Shown here piece after piece: positions 51,352 through 59,063 of a stretch of 61,270 bases of DNA (position 1 is the first letter of the stretch; every line of letters begins with the position of its first letter). The translations under genes and the position numbers were made by a program. The DNA is from an uncultured Eubacterium sp. (lineage in GTDB: Bacteria > Bacillota > Clostridia > Lachnospirales > Lachnospiraceae). The stretch lies in the NCBI RefSeq assembly GCF_934295145.1, contig NZ_CAKRAS010000011.1:1-61270 (forward strand). The letters run 5' to 3'. A model generated the notes under the pieces. That model made no database searches and was not told the DNA's origin. It saw only the letters and a list, made by a program, of their open reading frames with translations.

Positions 51352-51461
51352 AAGTAGATTTCTAAAAGATAAAGACATGATCATTATATATCCGTGTATC
51401 GAAAATGTAAAGACTGAAAAGATAGTTTAGTTTAAAAAAATTGACACTGTGAAGAGAAAAG

Positions 51462-51517
51462 AAGAATCCTGTCATGGCAGCTAGTCGTTCGCTTCCCCTG
51501 ACAGGATTCTTTCTTTT
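51462..51517. terminator. Split hairpin terminator, short form
   Basis: Arms AAGAATCCTGTCA (51462-51474) / TGACAGGATTCTT (51499-51511) with T-rich tail; A/G-rich on the left so it may work both ways. The 24-base loop contains GCTAG-CGTTCGCTTCC, also found inside the longer hairpin at 53679-53837. Confidence 0.7.
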
Positions 51518-51577
51518 CTCAATTTATATCATTCCAATTTTTTCAATTTATCCAATTAAGAGGTCCCGTTGACAGGT

Positions 51578-51634
51578 CGCAAAGCGACTGCGTTCATGAG
51601 CAAGTAGCGAAAGCGGATTGCGAATGTCCGCTTT
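51578..51634. repeat. 57-nt direct repeat, copy 2
   Basis: Same as 3146-3202 with two substitutions (T to C and C to T). It lies 49 bases 3' of the amidase gene. Confidence 0.8.
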
Positions 51635-51682
51635 ACTATTACAGTGTTTTGGAAAATATGTGTCTTGGTTTAGCGTGGCTAT

Positions 51683-52447
51683 TTATGCGGAAACGATAAG
51701 GGTACTATAGCCCTTTTGGCGGAGTTCATCCTGCAGCATGACGGCTTCGTCTAAGGTTTTGGGTTTGCCGATCCAGACACCGTAATAGGGCTCTTCGTAG
51801 TGAATGGTGCCGTCAAAGCCCAGAATTTGCAGTCGTTCTAACTGATAGGCGGCGTTGACATCGTATCTGAAAAGTCCGGTTTGGACATAGTACTGTTCCG
51901 GGATTTCCTGGACGGAGAGAGGGATGCTTTCCTCGATGCCGGCCACAATCGCATCCACGATGTCATCAAATTTTTCATCAAAGAGCTGATTGTCCAGATC
52001 GCTGTTTAAAAAGCCGACCTCCACGAGGACAGCAGGCATTTCAGTCTTGCGCAGAACGATCAGTCCGGGAACTTCTTCTACACCGAGATTTTTAAAACCA
52101 ATCTGTTCCAACTGGCGGTTGATGTTTTCAGCAAGAGTGTCTACCGTTGGATTATGTTCGTAGATAAGCGTCTGCACACCGTTGTACAGGTTATCTTCCA
52201 TGGCGGAGTTGCGGTGGAAGGAAATAAAGTATTTGCCGCCGGAGAGGTTGGCCAGCGCGGCTTTTTCTGTCGGTGAGTTATAAACATCTGTTGTCCGTGT
52301 GTAGTAGACGTTGTATCCGTCTTCCTTCAGTTTGGCACCAACGGCCAGTGTCAGACGGAGTACATCATCTTTTTCCGGGCGTCCCATGTAGGAAGCCCCA
52401 TTGTCAAAACCGCCGTGTCCGGCGTCTAAAATAATATCTACATCCAT
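51683..52447 (-). CDS. N-acetylmuramoyl-L-alanine amidase with SPOR domain
   Basis: 254 residues. An Amidase_3 catalytic domain (about 1-175) has zinc ligands in ILDAGHGGFDNG and the FHRNSA and EVGFLNSD motifs; a C-terminal SPOR-like domain (about 185-254; YYVQTGLFRYDVNAAYQLERLQ) may bind denuded glycan. There is no signal peptide. B. subtilis CwlC, a mother-cell lysis amidase, has the same layout, which suggests a sporulation role here. Alone on the minus strand. Confidence 0.9.
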   Translation of the reverse strand: MDVDIILDAGHGGFDNGASYMGRPEKDDVLRLTLAVGAKLKEDGYNVYYTRTTDVYNSPTEKAALANLSGGKYFISFHRNSAMEDNLYNGVQTLIYEHNPTVDTLAENINRQLEQIGFKNLGVEEVPGLIVLRKTEMPAVLVEVGFLNSDLDNQLFDEKFDDIVDAIVAGIEESIPLSVQEIPEQYYVQTGLFRYDVNAAYQLERLQILGFDGTIHYEEPYYGVWIGKPKTLDEAVMLQDELRQKGYSTLIVSA

Positions 52448-52587
52448 AGTTTTCCCCCTTAATAATGATAAGGTTGTCAGCCTGTATTTGTTTTTGCGTT
52501 GCTACATGTAAGTAATATATGTCCGGAATTTTGAAATAGTACATCCATCCCTTTATTCAGCGGATTGCGAAATAGAATGGTTCGGTG

Positions 52588-52616
52588 TTGACAAGAAAAC
52601 AGTTTTTTTGTATACT
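52588..52616 (+). promoter_or_regulatory. fabH promoter
   Basis: Near-consensus TTGACA (52588-52593), 17 bases, TATACT (52611-52616). Confidence 0.82.
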
Positions 52617-52631
52617 TTGAAAATAGAATGT

Positions 52632-52644
52632 TTTGATAATCAAA
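52632..52644. promoter_or_regulatory. FabT-like operator at fabH
   Basis: TTTGATAATCAAA is palindromic except for its centre and matches the TTTGA-N3-TCAAA site bound by FabT-type MarR regulators of fatty-acid genes. It lies about 10-20 bases after the expected transcription start. Confidence 0.6.
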
Positions 52645-52660
52645 CTAATTGGAGGGATAG

Positions 52661-53629
52661 ATGAGAGCACAGATTATAGGAACCGGCAGTTGTCTGCCGG
52701 AAAAAATAGTAACAAATGATTTTCTTTCCACCATTGTGGACACAAGTGATGAGTGGATCAGCAGCAGAACCGGTATCCGTCAGCGTCATATTGCAGTGGA
52801 CGAAACTACAGCATCCATGTCAACAGAAGCCGGACGCAGGGCACTGGAGTCAGCCGGAGTAAAGGCAGAAGAGCTGGATCTGATCGTTGTGGCAACCTGT
52901 ACACCGGATACGCTGGTGCCGAATACTGCATGTCTGGTACAGAGCGAACTCGGTGCAGTCAATGCAGTTGCCTTTGATATCAGCGCAGCTTGTTCCGGAT
53001 TCGTGTTTGCATTAAACATGGTGGATGCATACATGCAGGCAGGAATCCACAAGACAGCACTTGTGATCGGTGCTGAGACGTTGTCCCGTATCGTGGACTG
53101 GAGTGATCGTTCTACCTGTGTGTTATTTGCGGATGGTGCTGGTGCAGCCGTGGTGCGTGCGGCAGAGCACGGCGTGATCGCATCCACACAGGGAAGTGAT
53201 GGAACCCGTGGCGGTGCAATTTATGTCAAAAACAGAGAAAACTACAATCCGTTTGTGACAGAACAGAAACCAATGGATTATCTGTACATGGATGGTGGTG
53301 AAGTGTTCAAATTTGCAGTAAAAAAAGTGCCGCAGTCAATTTTACAAACACTGGAAGCAGCAAATCTGACCACTGAGGATATTGACTGGTATCTTTTTCA
53401 TCAGGCAAACGCCAGAATTACGGCAACAATCGCAAAACGTCTGAAAGTGCCGACTGAGAAAATCCCGATGAACGTGGATAAATGTGGAAATACATCCGCA
53501 GCCAGCGTGGCAATTCTGTTGGATGAAGTCAACCGTAAAGGTATGCTGAAAAAGGGAGACAAACTGATGTTGGCGGGATTTGGCTCCGGATTGACCTGGG
53601 GAACGATGGCAATCGAGTGGGGAATATAA
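52661..53629 (+). CDS. fabH: 3-Oxoacyl-ACP synthase III
   Basis: Condenses acetyl-CoA with malonyl-ACP to start fatty-acid synthesis. 322 residues with the catalytic Cys in ISAACSGFVFALN (about 112), His in YLFHQANARI (about 249) and Asn in CGNTSAASVAI (about 279). GGAGGG precedes the ATG. Unlike the usual Firmicute layout, no other fab gene follows; it is a single-gene unit. Confidence 0.96.
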   Translation: MRAQIIGTGSCLPEKIVTNDFLSTIVDTSDEWISSRTGIRQRHIAVDETTASMSTEAGRRALESAGVKAEELDLIVVATCTPDTLVPNTACLVQSELGAVNAVAFDISAACSGFVFALNMVDAYMQAGIHKTALVIGAETLSRIVDWSDRSTCVLFADGAGAAVVRAAEHGVIASTQGSDGTRGGAIYVKNRENYNPFVTEQKPMDYLYMDGGEVFKFAVKKVPQSILQTLEAANLTTEDIDWYLFHQANARITATIAKRLKVPTEKIPMNVDKCGNTSAASVAILLDEVNRKGMLKKGDKLMLAGFGSGLTWGTMAIEWGI

Positions 53630-53678
53630 ACGCTTGTTTGTCTGTGGTTTGACTAAAATTTAATATAATTAAGAAAAC

Positions 53679-53837
53679 GAAGAATCCTGTCAGAAAGCTA
53701 GACGTTCGCTTCCTTCCTTTCACTGCGGTTTCATCGCGCTCACTCCCACCTCCGATAAAAGCTGGTCGGTTCCCGTTCGCGCAAAACCTTGTGAAAATCA
53801 GTCGCTCACTGAATCGCTTTTCCTGACAGGATGCTTC
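53679..53837 (+). repeat. Split hairpin, long form
   Basis: Arms GAAG-ATCCTGTCAG (53679-53693) and CTGACAGGAT-CTTC (53823-53837) enclose about 130 bases starting AAGCTAGACGTTCGCTTCC. The short relative at 51462 has almost the same arms and a 24-base loop with the same CGTTCGCTTCC. It seems to be a terminator-type stem with an inserted module. Confidence 0.65.
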
Positions 53838-53951
53838 ATTTTATCTATTTACGTTGCAAAAATTAGTCAAAGTACACGACGGCACTGCGTGCCGCGCATG
53901 CGACAAAATGTGTCAAAAACAGGATGCATGCGTGACATACGGTGACGTCAC

Positions 53952-54160
53952 GTAAATGGGGCAAAATCCGGAAGAAAAATCCAAGACAAGACGGTAGGTT
54001 GATTTTCGTTACCGCAGCGAGCATAGCCCGCCTCCGTGAGTGTGTTTGAGCACGCTGTATTTGCGTGCGAGTTCGAGGGAGGAGGCGGAGATAAGCGGCG
54101 CAGCGGAGGTAGAAAATCATCCGTGTCTGTCTGGATTTTTCTTTCGGATTTGCCCTTTAC
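53952..54160. repeat. 209-bp MITE-like long hairpin element
   Basis: Imperfect terminal inverted repeats of about 45 bases (53952-54000 with 54119-54160) pair along most of their length; the fold continues inward through GATTTTC / GAAAATC (54001, 54112), CGCCTCC / GGAGGCG (54029, 54081) to a perfect GCACGC / GCGTGC tip (54050-54055, 54063-54068). The element is one long stem-loop with no coding capacity. It ends about 90 bases before the SleC-like gene. Confidence 0.7.
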
Positions 54161-54251
54161 ATAGATAAACAAGAATTTTATAAAAAGAAGAGAGACATTT
54201 TTTGGTTATCATCGCATAGATTTAGTGTAAACATGATTTTGCGAGGGTTTC

Positions 54252-55523
54252 ATGGCAAAGAAAGGATTACACGTACAACAAACAGAAAATGTGGACAGAG
54301 GAAGGCTGCAGGTCAATGTGACATCAACATTGGGTCTGCAGCCTGTTGTGAATGCACGGGTGGGCATTGCATACACAGGGGAAAGTCAGCGTCTGTTGGA
54401 AGAATTGCAGACAGATTCATCCGGTCAGACGGAGGCTGTGACGCTGGACGCACCGCCGGTGGAATATTCCCAGGAGCCGGATCAGCCGCAACCGTTTTCA
54501 GAATACACCGTAACGGTGCAGGCAGAGGGCTACCGCAGTGTAGAAGTATCTGCAATTGATGTGTTTGCAAATGTGACTGCTCTGCAGGAGATACGGATGG
54601 AGCCTTTGGATATTTCAAAGGGAGAGGGAATGGAAAATATTGTCGTTCCCCCGAATACGCTGTGGGGAGATTTTCCACCAAAGATTCCAGAGGAGGAAGT
54701 AAAACCTGTAAATGAAACCGGGGAGATCGTGCTGAGCCGCGTGGTCATTCCGGAGTATGTGATCGTCCATGACGGACCGCCGACGGATACCCGGGCGCGG
54801 GACTATTATGTGCGTTATCGGGATTATATCAAAAATGTGGCTTCCAGTGAGATTTACTCCACCTGGCCGGAAGCAACGCTGCGGGCAAATATTCTGGCAA
54901 TCATGTCCTTTGCCCTAAACCGTGTATACACAGAGTGGTACAGAGGAAAAGGATACGATTTTACCATTACTTCTTCTACTGCTTACGATCAGAAGTGGTC
55001 CTTCGGTCGTACGATCTTCAGCAATATTTCCCGGATCGTGGATGAAATTTTCAATCACTATCTGTCGAGACCGAATGTGCAGCAGCCGATTCTGACACAA
55101 TACTGTGATGGGAAAAATGTATCCTGCAGCGGCTGGATGACCCAGTGGGGATCAAAATATCTGGGAGATCAGGGATACAGTCCGATTGAAATCCTGCGTT
55201 ATTATTACGGGAGTAGCATGTACATCAATTCAGCGGAAGAGATTGCCGGAATTCCATCTTCCTGGCCGGGAACGGATCTGGCAGTCGGTTCCTCCGGTAC
55301 GAAGGTGCGTCAGTTGCAGCAGCAGTTAGCCCGGATTTCCCAGGCATATCCGGCGATTCCGACCATTGCAGCGGACGGGATATTCGGGGAGTGTACCAGA
55401 GAAGCAGTAGAAGCATTCCAGCGGATTTTTGATCTGCCGGTGAGTGGTGTGGTGGATTTTCCAACCTGGTATAAGATTTCCCAGATTTATGTGGGCGTGA
55501 CGAGAATCGCTGAACTGAATTAA
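54252..55523 (+). CDS. SleC-like spore cortex-lytic protein
   Basis: 423 residues without a signal peptide. An N-terminal part with two beta-sandwich-like repeats (about 15-115) is followed by a catalytic region of SpoIID/SleC type (about 175-330; TLRANILAIMSFALNRVYTEWYRGKGYDFTIT, CSGWMTQWGSKYLG) and a C-terminal peptidoglycan-binding domain (about 345-415; VGSSGTKVRQLQQQL, ADGIFGECTREAVEAFQ). This layout matches clostridial SleC, a pro-enzyme cut by Csp proteases to digest spore cortex during germination. No csp gene is in the window. It fits the germination genes at 33881. Confidence 0.82.
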   Translation: MAKKGLHVQQTENVDRGRLQVNVTSTLGLQPVVNARVGIAYTGESQRLLEELQTDSSGQTEAVTLDAPPVEYSQEPDQPQPFSEYTVTVQAEGYRSVEVSAIDVFANVTALQEIRMEPLDISKGEGMENIVVPPNTLWGDFPPKIPEEEVKPVNETGEIVLSRVVIPEYVIVHDGPPTDTRARDYYVRYRDYIKNVASSEIYSTWPEATLRANILAIMSFALNRVYTEWYRGKGYDFTITSSTAYDQKWSFGRTIFSNISRIVDEIFNHYLSRPNVQQPILTQYCDGKNVSCSGWMTQWGSKYLGDQGYSPIEILRYYYGSSMYINSAEEIAGIPSSWPGTDLAVGSSGTKVRQLQQQLARISQAYPAIPTIAADGIFGECTREAVEAFQRIFDLPVSGVVDFPTWYKISQIYVGVTRIAELN

Positions 55524-55568
55524 ACTCGCCTACAGGGAAATTACAACAAATTTTTATCGCAGAATAAG

Positions 55569-55619
55569 TATTCCCCCGCTTCAAGTGTGAAGAGCACTAA
55601 GCGGTGGGTAAGGGGGATA
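55569..55619 (+). other. Two-tier hairpin after the SleC-like gene
   Basis: Outer TATTCCCC / GGGGGATA (55569-55576, 55612-55619), inner CCGCTT / AAGCGG (55576-55581, 55599-55604) and AGTG / CACT. The tail is A-rich, not T-rich, so it is not a standard terminator. It lies in the leader of mtnA. Confidence 0.5.
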
Positions 55620-55704
55620 TTATAAAAAAATGTTCTTCTGGTATTTTTCTGTGATTTCATGTAGAATAGTGTGTAAATGACAGAAAATAACAGAAAGAGG
55701 ATAA

Positions 55705-56802
55705 ATGATGGAACAGAAAAAAAACATTATGGATTACGATACTGTTTCTCTGGATGATGAAAACAGTGCCGTAGTGATCATTGATCAGACAAAATTACCG
55801 GGAACTACAGAAATTATCGCATTAAAAACAGCACAGGAAATCTGGGATGCAATTTATCTGCTTCAGGTGCGTGGTGCTCCGGCCATCGGCGTGGCAGCAG
55901 CTTACGGTATCTATGTATTAGCAAAAGGCATTGATACAGAGAACTATGATGAGTTTTATGCAGAGTTTAAGAAACAGAAAGAGTATCTGGATTCTTCCCG
56001 TCCGACAGCAGTCAACCTTTCCTGGGCATTAAACCGTATGGAGCTGGTTGTATTAAAGAATGCGGACAAATCCGTTGCTGAGATCAAGCAGCTTCTGAAA
56101 GAGGAGTCCATCGAAATTCAGGATGAGGATATCCGCGTATGTAAAGCCATCGGTGAGTATGGTCTGACACTGGTAAAACCAGGTGATGGTATTCTGACAC
56201 ACTGCAACGCAGGAAAACTTGCAACAAGCAAATATGGTACAGCGACAGCTCCGATTTATCTGGGACAGGAGCGAGGCTACAACTTCCGTGTATTTGCAGA
56301 TGAGACCAGACCGCTGCTTCAGGGCGCACGTCTGACTGCTTTCGAACTTCAGTCTTCCGGAGTTGACGTAACACTGCTCTGCGATAACATGTCTGCAACT
56401 GTTATGAAAAACGGCTGGGTAGATGCTATTTTCGTTGGATGTGACCGTGTGGCGGCAAACGGCGATACTGCAAATAAAATCGGTACTTCCGTAGTTGCAG
56501 CAGTTGCAAAGCAGTATAACGTGCCAATGTATATCGCAGCACCGACATCCACCATCGATATGAACACACCGACCGGCGATCAGATCAAGATTGAGCAGAG
56601 AAAACCGGAAGAAGTGACAGAGATGTGGTACAAAGAGCGCATGGCTCCGGAAGGTGTCAAAGTATTCAACCCGGCTTTTGACGTGACAGATCATGAGCTG
56701 ATCGCAGGTATCGTGACAGAGTTCGGTATCGCGCGTCCTCCTTACACAGAATCCTTCAAAGAGATTTTTGCAAAAAAAGAGGCAGCTCAGAAGAATAAAT
56801 AG
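55705..56802 (+). CDS. mtnA: S-methyl-5-thioribose-1-phosphate isomerase
   Basis: Isomerises methylthioribose 1-phosphate to the ribulose form in methionine salvage. 365 residues with the catalytic Cys in THCNAGKLATSKYGTA (about 160) and Asp in FVGCDRVAANGDTANKIGT (about 240). Start ATG at 55705 or 55708. No other mtn gene or aldolase is adjacent, so the rest of the route lies elsewhere or a shunt is used. Confidence 0.95.
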   Translation: MMEQKKNIMDYDTVSLDDENSAVVIIDQTKLPGTTEIIALKTAQEIWDAIYLLQVRGAPAIGVAAAYGIYVLAKGIDTENYDEFYAEFKKQKEYLDSSRPTAVNLSWALNRMELVVLKNADKSVAEIKQLLKEESIEIQDEDIRVCKAIGEYGLTLVKPGDGILTHCNAGKLATSKYGTATAPIYLGQERGYNFRVFADETRPLLQGARLTAFELQSSGVDVTLLCDNMSATVMKNGWVDAIFVGCDRVAANGDTANKIGTSVVAAVAKQYNVPMYIAAPTSTIDMNTPTGDQIKIEQRKPEEVTEMWYKERMAPEGVKVFNPAFDVTDHELIAGIVTEFGIARPPYTESFKEIFAKKEAAQKNK

Positions 56803-56858
56803 GCAGAAATAATTCTACAAAAACCTGTAAACCTAGTGAAATATAGGAAAATAAACAC

Positions 56859-56887
56859 TTCACTTTTTTCGTGGAGTAGGGTATAAT
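56859..56887 (+). promoter_or_regulatory. mrp promoter
   Basis: TTCACT (56859-56864), 17 bases, perfect TATAAT (56882-56887). Confidence 0.7.
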
Positions 56888-56890
56888 AAG

Positions 56891-56949
56891 CAGTAATGGT
56901 TCAGCAGAGTTTGGTTCTAAGAAGGAATATCTTTGCTGAATCGCTACTG
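56891..56949 (+). promoter_or_regulatory. Structured 5' leader of mrp
   Basis: CAGTA / TACTG (56891-56895, 56945-56949) and TTCAGCA / TGCTGAA (56900-56906, 56934-56940) form a two-tier stem that starts at the predicted transcription start and ends 18 bases before the AGGAGG site. It may stabilise the mRNA or be a control element. No known riboswitch class recognised. Confidence 0.5.
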
Positions 56950-56980
56950 AATTTTTGTGAAATACACAGGAGGTATAATT

Positions 56981-57829
56981 ATGGCAGACAGTGCATGCAG
57001 CAGCTGCAGCAGTGCAGGAAGCTGTTCTTCCGAGAGCTGTGAAGGATGTCCAAGCAGCAAGCAGCCGCAGAGCTTTCAGGAAAAATTAAATGAGTATTCA
57101 TCTGTAAAAAAAGTAATCGGTGTTGTCAGTGGTAAAGGTGGTGTCGGAAAATCATTTGTAACTGCATCTTTAGCAACTGCAATGCGTAAAAAAGGATATG
57201 AAGTAGGTATTCTGGATGCAGATATCACAGGACCGTCCATTCCGAAAATGTTCGGTGTACACGGACCGGCTATGGGAAGCGAGATGGGAATCTTACCGAT
57301 CGCAGCAGAAGATGGAACCAAGATCATGTCCATCAACTTACTGATGGAAGATGAGGAAGCTCCGGTTATCTGGAGAGGTCCGGTTATCGCAGGAACCGTA
57401 AAACAGTTCTGGAGCGATGTTGTCTGGGGCGATCTTGATTATTTATTCGTGGACATGCCGCCAGGAACCGGTGACGTTCCGTTAACTGTGTTCCAGTCTC
57501 TTCCGGTAGATGGTATCGTGATCGTGACATCCCCGCAGGAACTGGTACAGATGATCGTAAAGAAAGCCTACAACATGGCCGGCATGATGAATATTCCGGT
57601 ACTTGGAGTTGTAGAGAACTACAGCTATCTGAAATGTCCGGATTGTGGAAAAGAAATCAAATTGTTTGGTGAGAGCCACATTGATGAGGTAGCTTCTGAG
57701 CTGGCTATGCAGGTGCTTGGAAAAATGCCGTTAGATCCGGCTTATGCAGAACTGGCCGATCAGGGATTATTCTACAAAGCAGATAATCCATATCTGGAAG
57801 ACGCAGTAAAGAAAATTGAAAATATGTAG
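56981..57829 (+). CDS. Mrp/NBP35 family Fe-S carrier ATPase
   Basis: 282 residues from ATG 56981 (CAGGAGG upstream). The N-terminus is cysteine- and serine-rich (CSSCSSAGSCSSESCEGC), followed by the deviant P-loop SGKGGVGKS (about residue 52), VDMPPGTGDVPLTV and the C-terminal CPDCGKEI, the CxxC that binds a bridging [4Fe-4S]. It probably scaffolds or transfers Fe-S clusters, which suits the many Fe-S proteins here. Confidence 0.95.
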   Translation: MADSACSSCSSAGSCSSESCEGCPSSKQPQSFQEKLNEYSSVKKVIGVVSGKGGVGKSFVTASLATAMRKKGYEVGILDADITGPSIPKMFGVHGPAMGSEMGILPIAAEDGTKIMSINLLMEDEEAPVIWRGPVIAGTVKQFWSDVVWGDLDYLFVDMPPGTGDVPLTVFQSLPVDGIVIVTSPQELVQMIVKKAYNMAGMMNIPVLGVVENYSYLKCPDCGKEIKLFGESHIDEVASELAMQVLGKMPLDPAYAELADQGLFYKADNPYLEDAVKKIENM

Positions 57830-57895
57830 GATTACAGTGTCAAAAGCATGGAGTAATCCGTATAATCAAGATTTGGGTGTTTTGCCCCCCAAATC
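57829..57895 (+). repeat. Modular intergenic repeat, short form
   Basis: Shares GATTACAGTGTCAAAAG and the GAG-AATCCGTAT ... ATTTGGGTGTTTTG hairpin (arms 57870-57879, 57886-57895) with 2852-3045 but lacks the 125-base middle. GGATTAC / GTAATCC (57829-57835, 57853-57859) pair across the junction. It begins at the mrp stop codon. Confidence 0.75.
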
Positions 57896-57904
57896 TATGT
57901 AGTA

Positions 57905-57965
57905 AAAAAGATGTGCATTTTCTTCTTTCGTTCATATGAAAGTAAGAAAATGGCACATCTTTTTG
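57905..57965. terminator. Bidirectional terminator between mrp and PAP2 gene
   Basis: AAAAAGATGTGC / GCACATCTTTTT (57905-57916, 57953-57964) plus inner ATTTTCTT / AAGAAAAT; T-runs on both strands. Confidence 0.9.
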
Positions 57966-57979
57966 ATTTTCAGAAATAT

Positions 57980-58666
57980 TTAAAGTTGTCTTGCCGGAAT
58001 CCGTTTCTGCCGTCGCCGTTCAAAAGCTACGGAGATAGAACCATAGCAAACGGAATACATAAAAGCAGCCAGTGCAAAGGCAGTCAACACATCAAAGACA
58101 GAGTGCTGTTTTAAGAACACAGTGGATAAAATAATGCAGACGGTGAGAAACAGTGCTGCGTTTTTTATCCATTTTTTATTTTGCAGCTTTTTGCTGTGTG
58201 CCAGTCCAAAATAAATGGCAAGGGAATTGTATACATGGATGCTTGGAAACAGGTTCGTCGGTGTATCCGATGCATACAGTTTTTGCACAATGTGTACAAA
58301 AATATTGTCTCTTGCGAATGTATCCGGGCGGAGCAGCTGTCCGTTTGGATATACCGTTGAGATAAATAGAAATACGGTCATACCGGTAATAAGGAAAATA
58401 CCGAGCCGCCAGCACAGTTTTCCATCTGTAAATGCAATAAAGATAATGCCAACTGCCATGTAGATAAACCACAGGTAATAAGGAATGACAAAAAATTCGC
58501 AGAATGGAATGTAGTCATCCAGTGCCATGTGAATGACATGGAAGTTTGAATTGATGTTTACTTTTTTCTCAAGCCAGCAGAACCACGGAATATAGATCAA
58601 CGCGTATAGTAACAGAAAAAGGTGGGTGTTGTGTCTGAGATATTCAAAAATTTTTTTCATACGCAA
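57980..58666 (-). CDS. PAP2 superfamily membrane phosphatase
   Basis: 228 residues with six membrane segments. The PAP2 signature is present in the PAP2_3 form: NLFPSIHVYNSLAIY and STVFLKQHSVFDVLTAF supply the two catalytic His and the Asp. It may dephosphorylate a lipid phosphate or undecaprenyl diphosphate. Ends in basic residues. Single gene. Confidence 0.9.
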   Translation of the reverse strand: MRMKKIFEYLRHNTHLFLLLYALIYIPWFCWLEKKVNINSNFHVIHMALDDYIPFCEFFVIPYYLWFIYMAVGIIFIAFTDGKLCWRLGIFLITGMTVFLFISTVYPNGQLLRPDTFARDNIFVHIVQKLYASDTPTNLFPSIHVYNSLAIYFGLAHSKKLQNKKWIKNAALFLTVCIILSTVFLKQHSVFDVLTAFALAAFMYSVCYGSISVAFERRRQKRIPARQL

Positions 58667-59063
58667 TAGTGCTCCGATATAAGTATAATTTTTATGCTCT
58701 CAAAACTGTGTGTTTCTTACACAGTTTCTTTTTTTTGTTTATAGAAGAGTGTAGCACCACAGATTAAAAAAAACAACGTGGAAAAATCTTAAATTTGTGT
58801 AAAAAAATTAAAATAAGGAAAGATTTCAGCGATGTGCTTCGAAAACAGGGAAATAGTGGATAACAAAAAGAATAGTTACTATGAAAAAAGATAGAAAAGA
58901 TAGGAATTATATGGTATGAAAGTCTTTCACGATATTGAGAAATTAATCCGTTTTTCAAATAGGAACGTTCACGTTACAATAGAATCAATCCAGTTGGCCA
59001 ACGGAAATAGATGATCAATCACTAATCAATAATTAATCAAAGTAATCAAAAGGAGAAGACAAG
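58667..59063. other. Gene-free 397-bp region before the sugar-isomerase-like operon
   Basis: No gene. A perfect + strand terminator-like hairpin AAACTGTGT / ACACAGTTT with T-run (58703-58737) has no plus-strand gene before it. Further right are a promoter (58952-58980) and five AATCAA/ATCAATC-type short repeats between 59013 and 59049, which may bind a regulator of the operon. Confidence 0.6.
58952..58980 (+). promoter_or_regulatory. Promoter of the isomerase-like operon
   Basis: TTTTCA (58952-58957), 17 bases, TACAAT (58975-58980), with GAACGTTC palindrome (58963-58970) in the spacer as a possible operator. Confidence 0.55.

Larger units (their letters stand above)
53630..54251. other. Gene-free 622-bp region of large palindromes
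   Basis: No credible gene. It contains a 159-bp split hairpin (53679-53837), a small CGGCAC / GTGCCG hairpin (53879-53893), a CGCATGCG/GCATGCG-rich stretch (53895-53933) and a 209-bp long hairpin (53952-54160). The base composition is more GC-rich than its surroundings in the last part. Confidence 0.7.
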
